Source: Corticibacter populi (lineage in GTDB: Bacteria; Pseudomonadota; Gammaproteobacteria; Burkholderiales; Burkholderiaceae_C). Taken from it: a DNA stretch of 64,000 nt. Position 1 is the first letter of the stretch, and each line of letters begins with the position of its first letter. Location: the NCBI RefSeq assembly GCF_004217315.1, contig NZ_SGWR01000002.1, positions 178,414-242,413 of the forward strand, given 5' to 3'. A program made the position numbers and the translations under genes. The notes beneath the pieces were generated by a model. The model worked only from the letters and a program-made list of their open reading frames with translations. It did no database searches and was not told the origin of the DNA. Below, one piece after another: positions 48,340 to 57,443 of the stretch.

Positions 48340-49764
48340 ATGCACATCCACATCCTCGGCATCTGCGGCACCTTCATGGCCGGCATCGCAGCGCTGGCCA
48401 AGGCAGCCGGCCACACCGTCACCGGCTGCGACGCACAGGTCTACCCGCCCATGAGCGACCAGTTGCGCGCGCTGGGCATCGATATCATCGAAGGCTATGG
48501 CGCCGAGCAGTTGGCGCTGCGGCCGGACCACTTCGTCATCGGCAATGTGGTCAGCCGCGCCCGCCTGTCAGGCGGCAGCCCTCGCTACCCGCTGATGGAA
48601 GCCATTCTGGATGCCGGTCTGCCCTACACCAGCGGGCCGCAATGGCTGGCCGAGCACATCCTGCCCGGCCGCCACGTGCTGGCCGTGGCCGGCACCCATG
48701 GCAAGACCACCACCGCCTCGATGCTGGCCTGGATCCTGCAGGCCAATGGCCACAACCCCGGCTTCCTGATCGGCGGCATGCCCGGCAACTTCGGCGTCTC
48801 CGCGCGCAGCGGCCGCACCCCCAGGCCGGACAAGCCCGGCTACTTCGTCATCGAGGCCGACGAGTACGACACCGCCTTCTTCGACAAGCGCAGCAAGTTC
48901 CTGCACTACCGCCCGCGCACACTGGTGCTGAACAACCTGGAGTTCGACCACGCCGACATTTTCGAGAACCTGGCGGCCATCGAGCGCCAGTTCAACCACC
49001 TGCTGCGCACCGTGCCGGGCACGGGTCGCGTCATCAGCAACGCCGACGATGCGAATCTGCCGCGGGTGCTGCAGCAAGGCTGCTGGAGCGAGCTGCGCCA
49101 TTTCGGCAGCGCCGCCGTGGCAGCCGTGCCGGCGCAGACCTACAGCGCGGCCGGTACCGAGCAATCCTTCAACGTGCGCTACGAGGGCGAACGTGTCGGC
49201 CACGTCGAATGGACGCTCAGCGGCCGCCACAACCAGCTCAATGCGCTGGCGGCGATTGCCGCGGCCGAGCACATCGGCATCGCACCAGCGGCCGCCGCCG
49301 ACGCGCTCTCGCGCTTCGAAGGTGTGCGCCGCCGCATGGAACTGCGCGGAACGGCAGGCGGCATTGCGGTCTACGACGACTTCGCCCACCACCCCACCGC
49401 CATTGCCACCACCCTCGAAGGGCTGCGCCACACACTGGCAGGCGGCGCGCGCGTGCTGGCCGTCTTCGAGCCGCGCAGCAACACCATGAAGCTGGGGACG
49501 ATGGCCGCGCAGTTGCCGGCCGCGCTGACGGCGGCCGATGCCGTGTTCGCCTACGACAATCAGCTCGGCTGGGACGTGGCCGGCGCCCTCGCCCCGCTGG
49601 GCGACAAGGCGCAGACCCACCATGACATCGACGCGCTGGTGCGGTCCATCGTGGCTGCAGCACGGCCGGGCGACCACATCGTCTGCATGAGCAATGGCAG
49701 CTTTGGCGGCATCCACGAGCGCCTGCTGGCGGCATTGCGCCAAGCCGGCTCCGGAACGGCCTGA
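48340..49764 (+). CDS. mpl: UDP-N-acetylmuramate:L-alanyl-gamma-D-glutamyl-meso-diaminopimelate ligase
   Basis: Mpl recycles peptidoglycan by attaching the salvaged tripeptide directly to UDP-MurNAc. The 474-residue Mur-ligase-fold protein begins MHIHILGICGTFMAGIAALA and has the ATP loop VAGTHGKTTTASMLAW, the metal/substrate motif FVIEADEYDTAFFDKRSKF and the domain-3 signature YDDFAHHPTAIATTL. The FMAG in the N-terminal loop and the EYDTAFFDKRSKF stretch separate Mpl from MurC. The start at 48340 is the family start, 68 bases after the kinase gene. MltD at 30 kb produces muropeptides that feed the same recycling route. Confidence 0.95.
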   Translation: MHIHILGICGTFMAGIAALAKAAGHTVTGCDAQVYPPMSDQLRALGIDIIEGYGAEQLALRPDHFVIGNVVSRARLSGGSPRYPLMEAILDAGLPYTSGPQWLAEHILPGRHVLAVAGTHGKTTTASMLAWILQANGHNPGFLIGGMPGNFGVSARSGRTPRPDKPGYFVIEADEYDTAFFDKRSKFLHYRPRTLVLNNLEFDHADIFENLAAIERQFNHLLRTVPGTGRVISNADDANLPRVLQQGCWSELRHFGSAAVAAVPAQTYSAAGTEQSFNVRYEGERVGHVEWTLSGRHNQLNALAAIAAAEHIGIAPAAAADALSRFEGVRRRMELRGTAGGIAVYDDFAHHPTAIATTLEGLRHTLAGGARVLAVFEPRSNTMKLGTMAAQLPAALTAADAVFAYDNQLGWDVAGALAPLGDKAQTHHDIDALVRSIVAAARPGDHIVCMSNGSFGGIHERLLAALRQAGSGTA

Positions 49765-49797
49765 GAGCCTGAGAGCCTGGGGCGCTGAGGACGCCAA

Positions 49798-51123
49798 TCA
49801 GCCTTTCTCCGGCACCTCATCCGTGCCGGCCTGCCGGCGTGCCGCGACATTGCGCCGCTGCAGGTCGGCCAGCTTCTCGCCGATCTTGAGCTCCAGCCCG
49901 CGCGGCACCGGCTGGTAGAAGTGCGGTGCCGGCATGCCCTCGGGCAGGTAGTTCTCGCCCGCGGCAAACGCATCGGGCTCGTCGTGCGCGTAGCGGTAGG
50001 CCTTGCCGTAGTCGAGCGACTTCATCAGCTTGGTCGGCGCGTTGCGCAGATGCAGCGGAATCGGCCGCGTGCCATCCTTCTTGACCCAGGCCTTGGCGGC
50101 GTTGTAGGCCTTGTAGACGGCATTGGACTTGGGCGCCACCGCCAGGTACACGATGCACTCGGCCAGCGCCAGCTCGCCTTCGGGCGAGCCCAGGCGTTCG
50201 TAGGTCTCGGTGGCGTCCAGCGCCAGCCGCAGCGCGCGCGGGTCGGCCAGGCCGATGTCCTCGGCGGCCATGCGGATCATGCGGCGTGCGATGTACATGG
50301 GGTCGACACCGCCATCGATCATGCGCATCATCCAATAGAGCGCCGCGTCCGGGTCGGAGCCGCGCACCGACTTGTGCAGCGCGCTGATGGTGTCGTAGAA
50401 CTGCTCGCCGCCCTTGTCATAGCGGCGCAGGCGCTCGCCCAGCACGCGCAGCAGCCAGTCGGCCGTGACGACCGGCAGCTTCTCCTGCTGCGCGGCCATG
50501 GCCAGCGTCTCCAGCGTATTCAGCAGGCGCCGGGCATCGCCATCGGCATAGCCGAGCAACTTCTCGAGCGCCTCCTCGTCGATGCTCGGCACGGCGCCAA
50601 TCGCCTGGGCCCGCTCGACGATCCGGCGCAAGTCATCGCTGGTGAGCGGCTGCAACACGTACACGGCCGCGCGCGAGAGCAGCGCCGAGTTGACCTCGAA
50701 CGACGGGTTCTCGGTGGTCGCGCCGATGAAGGTGAAAAGGCCGCTCTCGACGTGCGGCAAAAAGGCATCCTGCTGGCTCTTGTTGAAGCGATGCACTTCA
50801 TCGACGAACACGATGGTCGACTGCGGCGCCAGGCCATCGCGCGCGTGCTGGGCCTGCTCGACCGCCTCGCGGATTTCCTTGACGCCGCCGAGCACCGCGC
50901 TGATGGCGATGAACTGCGCATCGAAAGCATTGGCCATCAACCGCGCAATGGTGGTCTTGCCCACGCCCGGCGGGCCCCACAGGATGCAGCTGTGCGGACG
51001 GCCCGACTCGAATGCCAGGCGCAGCGGCATGCCCTCGCCGAGCAGGTGCTGCTGGCCCACCACCTCGCCCAGGGTCCTCGGGCGCAGGCGCTCGGCCAGC
51101 GGCTGGTGCAGTGTGGCGCTCAT
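49798..51123 (-). CDS. rarA: Replication-associated recombination protein A (RarA/MgsA)
   Basis: RarA is a tetrameric AAA+ ATPase that acts at stalled replication forks, related to clamp-loader subunits. The 441-residue protein shows PLAERLRPRTLGEVVGQQHL, Walker A GPPGVGKTTIARL, Walker B IVFVDEVHRFNKSQQDAFL, the sensor region GATTENPSFEVNSALLSRA and the C-terminal domain (AALYWMMRMIDGGVDPMYIA, YLPEGM). It converges with mpl, with only 33 bases between the stops, and no obvious terminator separates them. Confidence 0.96.
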   Translation of the reverse strand: MSATLHQPLAERLRPRTLGEVVGQQHLLGEGMPLRLAFESGRPHSCILWGPPGVGKTTIARLMANAFDAQFIAISAVLGGVKEIREAVEQAQHARDGLAPQSTIVFVDEVHRFNKSQQDAFLPHVESGLFTFIGATTENPSFEVNSALLSRAAVYVLQPLTSDDLRRIVERAQAIGAVPSIDEEALEKLLGYADGDARRLLNTLETLAMAAQQEKLPVVTADWLLRVLGERLRRYDKGGEQFYDTISALHKSVRGSDPDAALYWMMRMIDGGVDPMYIARRMIRMAAEDIGLADPRALRLALDATETYERLGSPEGELALAECIVYLAVAPKSNAVYKAYNAAKAWVKKDGTRPIPLHLRNAPTKLMKSLDYGKAYRYAHDEPDAFAAGENYLPEGMPAPHFYQPVPRGLELKIGEKLADLQRRNVAARRQAGTDEVPEKG

Positions 51124-51164
51124 CGTGGTGTCATCGCTCCCATCGATGCGTTTTGCGGCGCCAC

Positions 51165-51617
51165 TCAGGCCACCTCGCGGATATCGAAGCCGGTGGTGAT
51201 CTCGGCGGTCTTGCCCAGCATGATGCTGGCCGAGCAGTACTTCTCGTGGCTCAAGGCCACCGCACGCGCCACCGCGCTCTCGGGCACGCCCTTGCCCTGC
51301 ACGACGAAATGCATGTGGATCTTGGTGAACACCTTGGGGTCCTGCTCGGCCCGCTCGGCGCTGATCTGCACGCTGCAGCCACGCACATCGTGGCGGCCGC
51401 GCTTGAGGATCAGCACCACATCGTAGGCGGTGCAGCCGCCCATGCCCGCCAGCAGCGTCTCCATGGGCCGGGGCGCCAGGTTCCGGCCGCCATTCTCAGG
51501 CTTGGCCGCATCGGGCGCGCCATCCATCACCAGCACATGGCCGCTGCCCGTCTCGGCGATGAAGCCCATCCCGGAGCGCGCACCTGTTGCGCCCGTCCAA
51601 CTAACTGTGCATTCCAT
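51165..51617 (-). CDS. OsmC/Ohr-family protein
   Basis: A 150-residue OsmC-fold protein. The two conserved cysteines are Cys62 (LAGMGGCTAYDV) and Cys128 (HEKYCSASIMLG), and the helix preceding Cys62 (APRPMETLLAGMGG) is typical of the YhfA-like branch. Classical OsmC/Ohr enzymes reduce organic hydroperoxides; the YhfA-like branch is less well defined. The ATG at 51617 is chosen because AAGGA is seven bases upstream; an ATG two codons earlier is too close. It is divergent from ilvA. Confidence 0.87.
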   Translation of the reverse strand: MECTVSWTGATGARSGMGFIAETGSGHVLVMDGAPDAAKPENGGRNLAPRPMETLLAGMGGCTAYDVVLILKRGRHDVRGCSVQISAERAEQDPKVFTKIHMHFVVQGKGVPESAVARAVALSHEKYCSASIMLGKTAEITTGFDIREVA

Positions 51618-51681
51618 TGGCATTCCTTGCGATCAAACACTCGAATTTTGCTGCGACGCAGCACATTAAGGGGAAACCCGC

Positions 51682-51823
51682 TACAATTGCGCCATCGCTT
51701 CCCGGTTATTGTGACCGATGCCAGCAGCCGCTGCAGACAGTTTCCGGAAAGCACCGTTTGTCTCCTCCACCTTCTCATATTGGTGGATTCGCCCCGTAGT
51801 CTTTTGGATTACGGGGCATTTTT
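51682..51823 (+). ncRNA. Putative structured leader or small RNA upstream of ilvA, ending in a terminator
   Basis: A TACAAT -10-like box (51682-51687) would start a transcript near 51694. It contains several stems: CGGT/ACCG (near 51703), AGACA/TGTCT around TTTCCGGAAA, and TCCACC/GGTGGA (51766-51787). It ends in an intrinsic terminator GCCCCGTA/TACGGGGC (51791-51817) with an ATTTTTC tract. The RNA would be about 130 bases. It could be an independent sRNA or an attenuator of ilvA, whose start is 120 bases further on. I cannot match it to a known RNA family, and no leader peptide rich in isoleucine codons is visible. Confidence 0.5.
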
Positions 51824-51849
51824 CTTGGGCGTTCGCGATTTCGCGCGGC

Positions 51850-51880
51850 TCACGAAAAGATCGTGAACAGGTTCTAAGGC
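51850..51880. repeat. Second locus of the GAACCTGTTCACGATC repeat
   Basis: On the minus strand this reads CCTTAGAACCTGTTCACGAT then CTTTTCG, matching the end of the 36162-36385 element, including the flanking TTAG. The core also forms a TCACGA/TCGTGA hairpin. Only one end is present here, between the ilvA leader terminator and the ilvA start. Confidence 0.65.
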
Positions 51881-51944
51881 CTATGATGCAAGGCTTTGCA
51901 GTGACCGCTTCCCGCGCGCCATGCCCGTGGCACGCATACTCCGA

Positions 51945-53513
51945 ATGACCACCTTCGCCCCCCTGACCCCTGACGATTACCTGAAGAAGATCCTCACCGC
52001 CCGCGTCTATGACGTGGCCGAGGAAACCGCGCTGGAGCCCGCCCGGCTGCTGTCGGCACGCATCGGCAACCAGGTGCTGCTCAAGCGCGAGGACCAGCAG
52101 CCGGTCTTCAGCTTCAAGCTGCGCGGCGCCTATAACAAGATGGCCCATCTCAGCCCCGCCGAACTCGAGCGCGGCGTGATCTGTGCCTCGGCCGGCAACC
52201 ACGCCCAGGGCGTGGCGCTGGCCGCCAGCCGACTGGGCGTGCGTGCCGTCATCGTCATGCCGTTGTCGACCCCCCAGCTCAAGGTGGACGCGGTGCGGCG
52301 GCTGGGCGGCGAGGTGGTGCTCAGCGGCGACAGCTTCAGCGACTCCTACCAGCACGCGCTGCAGTTGCAGAAGGAGCGTGGCCTCACCTTCGTGCACCCA
52401 TTCGACGATCCTGACGTGATCGCCGGCCAGGGCACGATTGCGATGGAGATGCTGCGCCAGCTGCAAAGCCTGGGCAGCGCCCGGCTGGATGCGGTGTTCG
52501 TGGCCATCGGCGGCGGCGGCCTGATCGCCGGCGTGGCCAACTACATCAAGGCGCTGCGCCCGGACATCAGGGTCATCGGCGTGCAAATGAATGATTCGGA
52601 TGCCATGCTGCAGTCGAGTCGCGCCGGCCACCGTGTAGAGTTGGGCGACGTGGGCCTGTTCTCGGACGGCACCGCCGTCAAGCTGGTGGGCGAAGAGACG
52701 TTCCGCATCAGCCAGCAACTGGTGGATGATTACGTGACCGTCTCGACCGATGAGGTGTGCGCTGCCATCAAGGACATCTTTGTCGACACGCGCAGCATCG
52801 TCGAGCCGGCCGGCGCGCTGGCGGTGGCCGCCATCAAGCAATATGCCGCCGCGCACCAGAAGCAGGGCGAGACCTATGCGGCCATCCTGTGCGGTGCCAA
52901 CATGAACTTCGACCGGCTGCGCTTCGTCGCCGAACGCGCCCTGGTGGGCGAGCAGCGCGAGGCGCTGTTCGCCGTCACCATGAAGGAAGAGCGCGGCAGC
53001 TTCCGCAGCTTCTGCGAGACGATCGCCGAGCTGCCCGGCACGGCACGCAGCGTCACCGAATTCAACTACCGCATCAATGGCAAGCGCCACGCGCACGTGT
53101 TCGTGGGCCTCTCGACCCATGGTCCGGGTGAATCCGCGCAGATCGCCGAACACCTCGGCAGCCACGGTTTCAAGACACTGGACCTGACCACCGACGAAAT
53201 GGCCAAGGAGCACCTGCGCCACCTGATCGGCGGGCCGTCGGCGCAGGCCAGCGACGAACGCCTGCTGCGCTTCATCTTCCCCGAGAAGCCCGGCGCGCTG
53301 TTCCAGTTCCTCAGCCTGATGCAGCCAAGCTGGAACATCAGCCTGTTCCACTACCGCAACCAGGGCGCCGACTACGGCAAGATCCTGGTGGGCATCCAGG
53401 TGCCAGCCGAGGACGACGCGGCCTTCCAGGCCTTCCTCGACAGGCTGGGCTACCCGTACGTCGATGAGAGCGGCAACCCCGCCTACCAGCTGTTCCTGAA
53501 GGCTTCCGACTGA
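51945..53513 (+). CDS. ilvA: Threonine ammonia-lyase, biosynthetic (threonine deaminase)
   Basis: IlvA converts threonine to 2-oxobutanoate, the first step of isoleucine synthesis. The 522-residue protein has the PLP-binding Lys58 in VFSFKLRGAYNK, the phosphate-binding loop FVAIGGGGLIAGVAN and two C-terminal ACT-like regulatory regions (from about 335; REALFAVTMKEERGSFRSF, ERLLRFIFPEKPGALFQFL). These make it the long, isoleucine-feedback-regulated biosynthetic form. The ATG at 51945 matches the family; an ATG at 51921 would add eight residues. The upstream leader may attenuate it. A very long hairpin terminator follows. Confidence 0.96.
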   Translation: MTTFAPLTPDDYLKKILTARVYDVAEETALEPARLLSARIGNQVLLKREDQQPVFSFKLRGAYNKMAHLSPAELERGVICASAGNHAQGVALAASRLGVRAVIVMPLSTPQLKVDAVRRLGGEVVLSGDSFSDSYQHALQLQKERGLTFVHPFDDPDVIAGQGTIAMEMLRQLQSLGSARLDAVFVAIGGGGLIAGVANYIKALRPDIRVIGVQMNDSDAMLQSSRAGHRVELGDVGLFSDGTAVKLVGEETFRISQQLVDDYVTVSTDEVCAAIKDIFVDTRSIVEPAGALAVAAIKQYAAAHQKQGETYAAILCGANMNFDRLRFVAERALVGEQREALFAVTMKEERGSFRSFCETIAELPGTARSVTEFNYRINGKRHAHVFVGLSTHGPGESAQIAEHLGSHGFKTLDLTTDEMAKEHLRHLIGGPSAQASDERLLRFIFPEKPGALFQFLSLMQPSWNISLFHYRNQGADYGKILVGIQVPAEDDAAFQAFLDRLGYPYVDESGNPAYQLFLKASD

Positions 53514-53534
53514 GAAAACCTTCGAGAGGTGTTC

Positions 53535-53581
53535 AATGCAAAAGGGGCGCTGCATGCATCATGCAGCGCCCCTTTTGCATT
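53535..53581. terminator. 21-bp perfect hairpin terminator between ilvA and the acyl-CoA dehydrogenase gene
   Basis: The sequence from AATGCAAAAGGGG (53535) to CCCCTTTTGCATT (53581) is a perfect 21-bp inverted repeat with a five-base loop GCATC. A and T runs lie inside the stem, so it can terminate from either side between convergent genes. Confidence 0.85.
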
Positions 53582-53660
53582 GGCATCCGGACTGCGTCGC
53601 ACCGTGAGTGGCATCGGCGGCGCTGCCACTCAGCATGAGCGGGTCAACGCACCCTGCCCA

Positions 53661-55451
53661 TCAGTACGCATCCATCGGCAGTTCCATCACGCTGTGGGCA
53701 CCGCCGATGATGGCATCGCGCAGCGCGTGGGTGCGCGGCAGCAGATGCTCGGCATAGAAATGCGCGGTGGTGATCTTCGCCTGCATGAAGCCGGCGTCAT
53801 TGCCTTTGGCCAGTTCGGCCGTGGCCACCAGCAGGGCCCGGCCCAGTTGCCAGCCAGCCACCAGGTTGCCCGCCAGCATCAGGTAGGGCACGCTGCCGGC
53901 AAAAGCGGCGTTGGGATTCTCCCGGGTGTTGGCGACGATGAACTCCACCACCTCGAGATAGCTCTTGCGCGCGGCCTCCAGCGCCTTGGCCACGGCCTGC
54001 GCCGGCTCGCCAGGCAAAGCCTTGAGTTCGGCTTCGGTCTTCTCGATCTGCGCGGCCACTGCCTTGGCGACCTGGCCGCCATCGCGGCTGGTCTTGCGGC
54101 CCACCAGATCGTTGGCCTGGATGGCGGTGGTGCCCTCGTAGATGGTCAGGATCTTGCAGTCGCGGTAGTACTGAGCGGCGCCGGTCTCCTCGATGAAACC
54201 CATGCCGCCATGCACCTGCACGCCCAGGCTGGTGACTTCCTGGCTGATCTCGGTGCTGTAGCCCTTGACCAGCGGCACCAGGAATTCGTAGAAAGCCTGG
54301 TTCTCGCGGCGGGTTTCGGCATCGGGGTGGCGGTGCGCGGCGTCGTAGGCTGAGGCAGCCGTGATGGCGGTGGCACGCGTGCCTTCGGTGAGGGCGCGCA
54401 TGGTCATCAGCATGCGGCGCACGTCCGGGTGATGAATGATGGTGGCGCTGCCCTTGACCGAGCCGTCGACCGGACGGCTTTGCACACGCTCACGCGCATA
54501 AGCCACGGCATGCTGATAGGCGCGCTCGGAAACGGCGATGCCCTGCACGCCGACGGCGTAACGCGCCGCGTTCATCATGATGAACATGTACTCGAGGCCA
54601 CGGTTTTCCTCGCCCACCAGGTAGCCGATGGCACCGCCATGGTCGCCGAATTGCAGCACGGCCGTGGGCGAGGCCTTGATGCCCAGCTTGTGCTCGATGC
54701 TGACGCAGTACGCATCATTACGATCGCCCAGCGTGCCGTCGGCGCCCACGAGGAACTTGGGCACGACGAACAGGCTGATGCCCTTGACACCCTCGGGTGC
54801 ACCCTGCACGCGCGCCAGCACGAGATGGACGATGTTCTCGGCCATGTCATGCTCGCCATAGGTGATGAAGATCTTGGTGCCGAACACCTTGTAGCTGCCG
54901 TCGGGCTGCGGCTCGGCACGGCTGCGCACCAGCGCCAGGTCGGAGCCGGCTTGCGGCTCGGTCAGGTTCATGGTGCCGGTCCACTGGCCGGAGATGAGCT
55001 TTTCCAGATAGGTGGCTTTGAGCGCGTCGCTGCCGGCCGTGACCAGCGCTTCGATGGCACCATCGGTCAGCAGCGGGCACAGCGCAAAGCTCAGATTGGC
55101 GCTGTTGAGGATTTCCTGGCAGGCTGCGCCAATGGTCTTGGGCAGGCCCTGGCCGCCGTATTCGGGTTCGTGCTGCAGGCCTTGCCAGCCGCCTTCGGCG
55201 TATTGCTTGAAGGCTTCCTTGAAACCCGGCGAGGTGGTGACGACGCCATCCTTCCAGCTCGATGGCTGGGTGTCACCCACGACGTTGAGTGGCGCCACCA
55301 CGTCCTCGTTGAACCGCGCACATTCCTCCAGCACGGCCTGGGCCGTGTCCAATCCGGCATCCTCACAGCCGGGCAGCTGGGCCACGGCCTCGATGTTCGC
55401 CAGGTGTTCGATGTTGAACAGCAAATCCTTGACAGGTGCTTTGTAGCTCAT
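53661..55451 (-). CDS. Acyl-CoA dehydrogenase (long, DmdC-like type)
   Basis: The 596-residue flavoenzyme oxidises an acyl-CoA to the 2-enoyl-CoA and reduces ETF. It has an extended N-terminus (VKDLLFNIEHLANIEAVAQL), the FAD-binding TGTMNLTEPQAGSDLALVR, FITYGEHDM and the C-terminal QVHGGMGFIEETGAAQYYRD. The length (about 590) and these features match the acyl-CoA dehydrogenase branch that includes 3-methylmercaptopropionyl-CoA dehydrogenase DmdC; the true substrate here is unknown. AAGGA precedes the start. It lies directly downstream of the etfBA operon on the same strand, separated by a terminator, consistent with electron transfer to that ETF. Confidence 0.92.
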   Translation of the reverse strand: MSYKAPVKDLLFNIEHLANIEAVAQLPGCEDAGLDTAQAVLEECARFNEDVVAPLNVVGDTQPSSWKDGVVTTSPGFKEAFKQYAEGGWQGLQHEPEYGGQGLPKTIGAACQEILNSANLSFALCPLLTDGAIEALVTAGSDALKATYLEKLISGQWTGTMNLTEPQAGSDLALVRSRAEPQPDGSYKVFGTKIFITYGEHDMAENIVHLVLARVQGAPEGVKGISLFVVPKFLVGADGTLGDRNDAYCVSIEHKLGIKASPTAVLQFGDHGGAIGYLVGEENRGLEYMFIMMNAARYAVGVQGIAVSERAYQHAVAYARERVQSRPVDGSVKGSATIIHHPDVRRMLMTMRALTEGTRATAITAASAYDAAHRHPDAETRRENQAFYEFLVPLVKGYSTEISQEVTSLGVQVHGGMGFIEETGAAQYYRDCKILTIYEGTTAIQANDLVGRKTSRDGGQVAKAVAAQIEKTEAELKALPGEPAQAVAKALEAARKSYLEVVEFIVANTRENPNAAFAGSVPYLMLAGNLVAGWQLGRALLVATAELAKGNDAGFMQAKITTAHFYAEHLLPRTHALRDAIIGGAHSVMELPMDAY

Positions 55452-55508
55452 GGGAATCCTTGTGATGCTTGGTGAGAGTCTCTTGGTGAATCGGGCTCCG
55501 GCTTGAAA

Positions 55509-55538
55509 AAAAATGGCATCGCCAGGGATGCCATTTTT
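55509..55538 (-). terminator. Intrinsic terminator after etfA
   Basis: A 12-bp perfect stem (AAAAATGGCATC / GATGCCATTTTT) with a six-base loop. On the minus strand it is followed by a long T run, fitting termination of etfBA. Confidence 0.85.
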
Positions 55539-55564
55539 CAGTCGAGCCTGTACGCAGCAGTCGC

Positions 55565-56509
55565 TCAGAGCTTTTCGATCAGCTCCGGCACGGCAGTGAA
55601 GAGGTCTGCCACCAAGCCGTAGTCGGCCACCGAGAAGATCGGCGCTTCCTCGTCCTTGTTGATGGCGACGATGACCTTGGAGTCCTTCATGCCGGCCAAA
55701 TGCTGGATGGCGCCGCTGATGCCCAGCGCGATGTACAGCTCGGGCGCGACGATCTTGCCGGTCTGCCCCACCTGCAGGTCGTTGGGCGCGTAGCCGGCAT
55801 CGACGGCGGCGCGGCTCGCACCGATGGCCGCGCCCAGCTTGTCGGCCAGCGGCGTCAGCACTTCCTTGAACTTCTCCTCGCTGCCCAGGGCACGGCCACC
55901 GGAGACGATGATCTTGGCCGAGGTCAGCTCTGGGCGGTCGCTCTTGCTGACTTCGCGGCCGACAAAGCTGCTCTTGCCCGAATCGGCCACGGCGGCAACA
56001 CTCTCCACCGGCGCCGAGCCACCGCTGGCGGCGGCCGCATCAAAGCCGGTGGCGCGCACGGTAATGACCTTCTTGCCATCGCTGCTCTGCACGGTGGCAA
56101 TGGCGTTGCCCGCATAGATGGGGCGCTCGAAAGTATCGGTGCTCACCACCTTGATGATGTCGCTGATCTGCGCGACGTCGAGCTTGGCGGCCACGCGCGG
56201 CGCAACGTTCTTGCCCGATGCGGTGGAGGGAAAGAGGATGTGGCTGTAACCCTCAGCCTCATTTTCTACGATAGCCAGGACCTGCGCGGCCAGATTCTCG
56301 GCCAGGCCGTTTTCCAGCGCAGCGCCATCGGCGTGAATGACCTTGGCAACCCCGGCGATCTGGCTGGCGGCCTTGGCGGCTTCGCCGGCGTTGTGGCCGG
56401 CCACCAGCACATGCACGTCACCGCCAATGGCGGTGGCGGCGGCCACGGTGTTGAGGGTGGCGGCCTTGAGGCCGGCATTGTCGTGTTCGGCAATAACGAG
56501 TGTCGTCAT
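55565..56509 (-). CDS. etfA: Electron transfer flavoprotein alpha subunit
   Basis: ETF-alpha binds FAD and with ETF-beta carries electrons from acyl-CoA dehydrogenases to ETF:quinone oxidoreductase. The 314-residue protein has an N-terminal domain ([20 protein letters not shown]) and the C-terminal FAD domain with [40 protein letters not shown] and [20 protein letters not shown], all standard. It is the second gene of etfB-etfA, 18 bases after etfB. Confidence 0.97.
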   Translation of the reverse strand: MTTLVIAEHDNAGLKAATLNTVAAATAIGGDVHVLVAGHNAGEAAKAASQIAGVAKVIHADGAALENGLAENLAAQVLAIVENEAEGYSHILFPSTASGKNVAPRVAAKLDVAQISDIIKVVSTDTFERPIYAGNAIATVQSSDGKKVITVRATGFDAAAASGGSAPVESVAAVADSGKSSFVGREVSKSDRPELTSAKIIVSGGRALGSEEKFKEVLTPLADKLGAAIGASRAAVDAGYAPNDLQVGQTGKIVAPELYIALGISGAIQHLAGMKDSKVIVAINKDEEAPIFSVADYGLVADLFTAVPELIEKL

Positions 56510-56527
56510 GTGTGTGTCTCCCGTCGA

Positions 56528-57280
56528 TCAGATGACCTTGGCTTCGTTCTTGAGCTTGTCGACCAGCGCGGCCACGTCGGGCACCTTGACGCCGGCGCTG
56601 CGCTTTGGCGGTTCGCTGACCTTGAGGGTTTTCAGGCGCGGCGTCACGTCCACTCCCAGATCCTCGGGCTTGAGATTCTCCAGCGGCTTCTTCTTGGCCT
56701 TCATGATGTTGGGCAACGTGACGTAGCGCGGCTCGTTGAGGCGCAGGTCGGTGGTGATGACCGCCGGCAGGCTGACGGTGATGGTCTCCAGGCCCGAATC
56801 GACCTCGCGGGTGACGGTGGCCTTGTCACCGGCGACCTCGACCTTGGAGGCGAAGGTGGCCTGCGGCAGGTCGGCCAGCGCGGCGAGCGACTGGCCGACC
56901 TGGTTGGCGTCGTCATCGATGGCCTGCTTGCCCATGATGATCAGGCCCGGCTGTTCCTTGTCCACCAGCGCCTTGAGCACCTTGGCCACGGCCAGCGGCT
57001 GCACTTCCTCGCTGGTCTCGACCAGGATGGCACGGTCGGCCCCGATGGCCAGCGCGGTACGCAGCGTCTCCTGCGCCTGCGGCACACCGATGGAGACGGC
57101 AATGACTTCGGTCACGGCGCCCTTTTCCTTCAGACGCACGGCCTCTTCGATGGCGATCTCGTCGAAGGGGTTCATGCTGTGCTTGACATTGGCGATGTCC
57201 ACACCGGAGTTGTCGGATTTCACGCGCACCTTGATGTCTTTATCCACCACGCGCTTGACGGGTACCAGGACCTTGGTCAT
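56528..57280 (-). CDS. etfB: Electron transfer flavoprotein beta subunit
   Basis: The 250-residue beta subunit begins [20 protein letters not shown] and has the AMP-binding and dehydrogenase-recognition regions [20 protein letters not shown] and [20 protein letters not shown]. The recognition loop with the conserved leucine is in [17 protein letters not shown]. It precedes etfA; the upstream 163 bases separate it from the MscS gene. The pair serves the acyl-CoA dehydrogenase just downstream. Confidence 0.97.
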   Translation of the reverse strand: MTKVLVPVKRVVDKDIKVRVKSDNSGVDIANVKHSMNPFDEIAIEEAVRLKEKGAVTEVIAVSIGVPQAQETLRTALAIGADRAILVETSEEVQPLAVAKVLKALVDKEQPGLIIMGKQAIDDDANQVGQSLAALADLPQATFASKVEVAGDKATVTREVDSGLETITVSLPAVITTDLRLNEPRYVTLPNIMKAKKKPLENLKPEDLGVDVTPRLKTLKVSEPPKRSAGVKVPDVAALVDKLKNEAKVI

Positions 57281-57443
57281 TTGGCTGTCTCTCCTGCTTG
57301 GTTGTTGCCTTGGGTTTTCGGAAGTATTGCAATCACAAACGTTCCATTCTAGTCACACTTGCCCGGGCCGCGAACGAGAGTGGCTCGCATTGGCCCGCCG
57401 GCACAGGCAGTGCGGCTTGCGCATGGACGGATGATGCGCACCA

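Noticed and set aside
51694-51823. 6S RNA (ssrS) at the ilvA upstream region
   Set aside because: A 6S RNA should fold into one long rod with complementary ends of about 180 bases. Here the ends do not pair and there is a separate terminator hairpin, so I left it unassigned.
51718-51948. Leader peptide of 76 codons before ilvA, Trp-rich in the middle
   Set aside because: It runs straight through the terminator hairpin, has no ribosome site, and is not enriched in isoleucine codons, so it does not look like an attenuation peptide.
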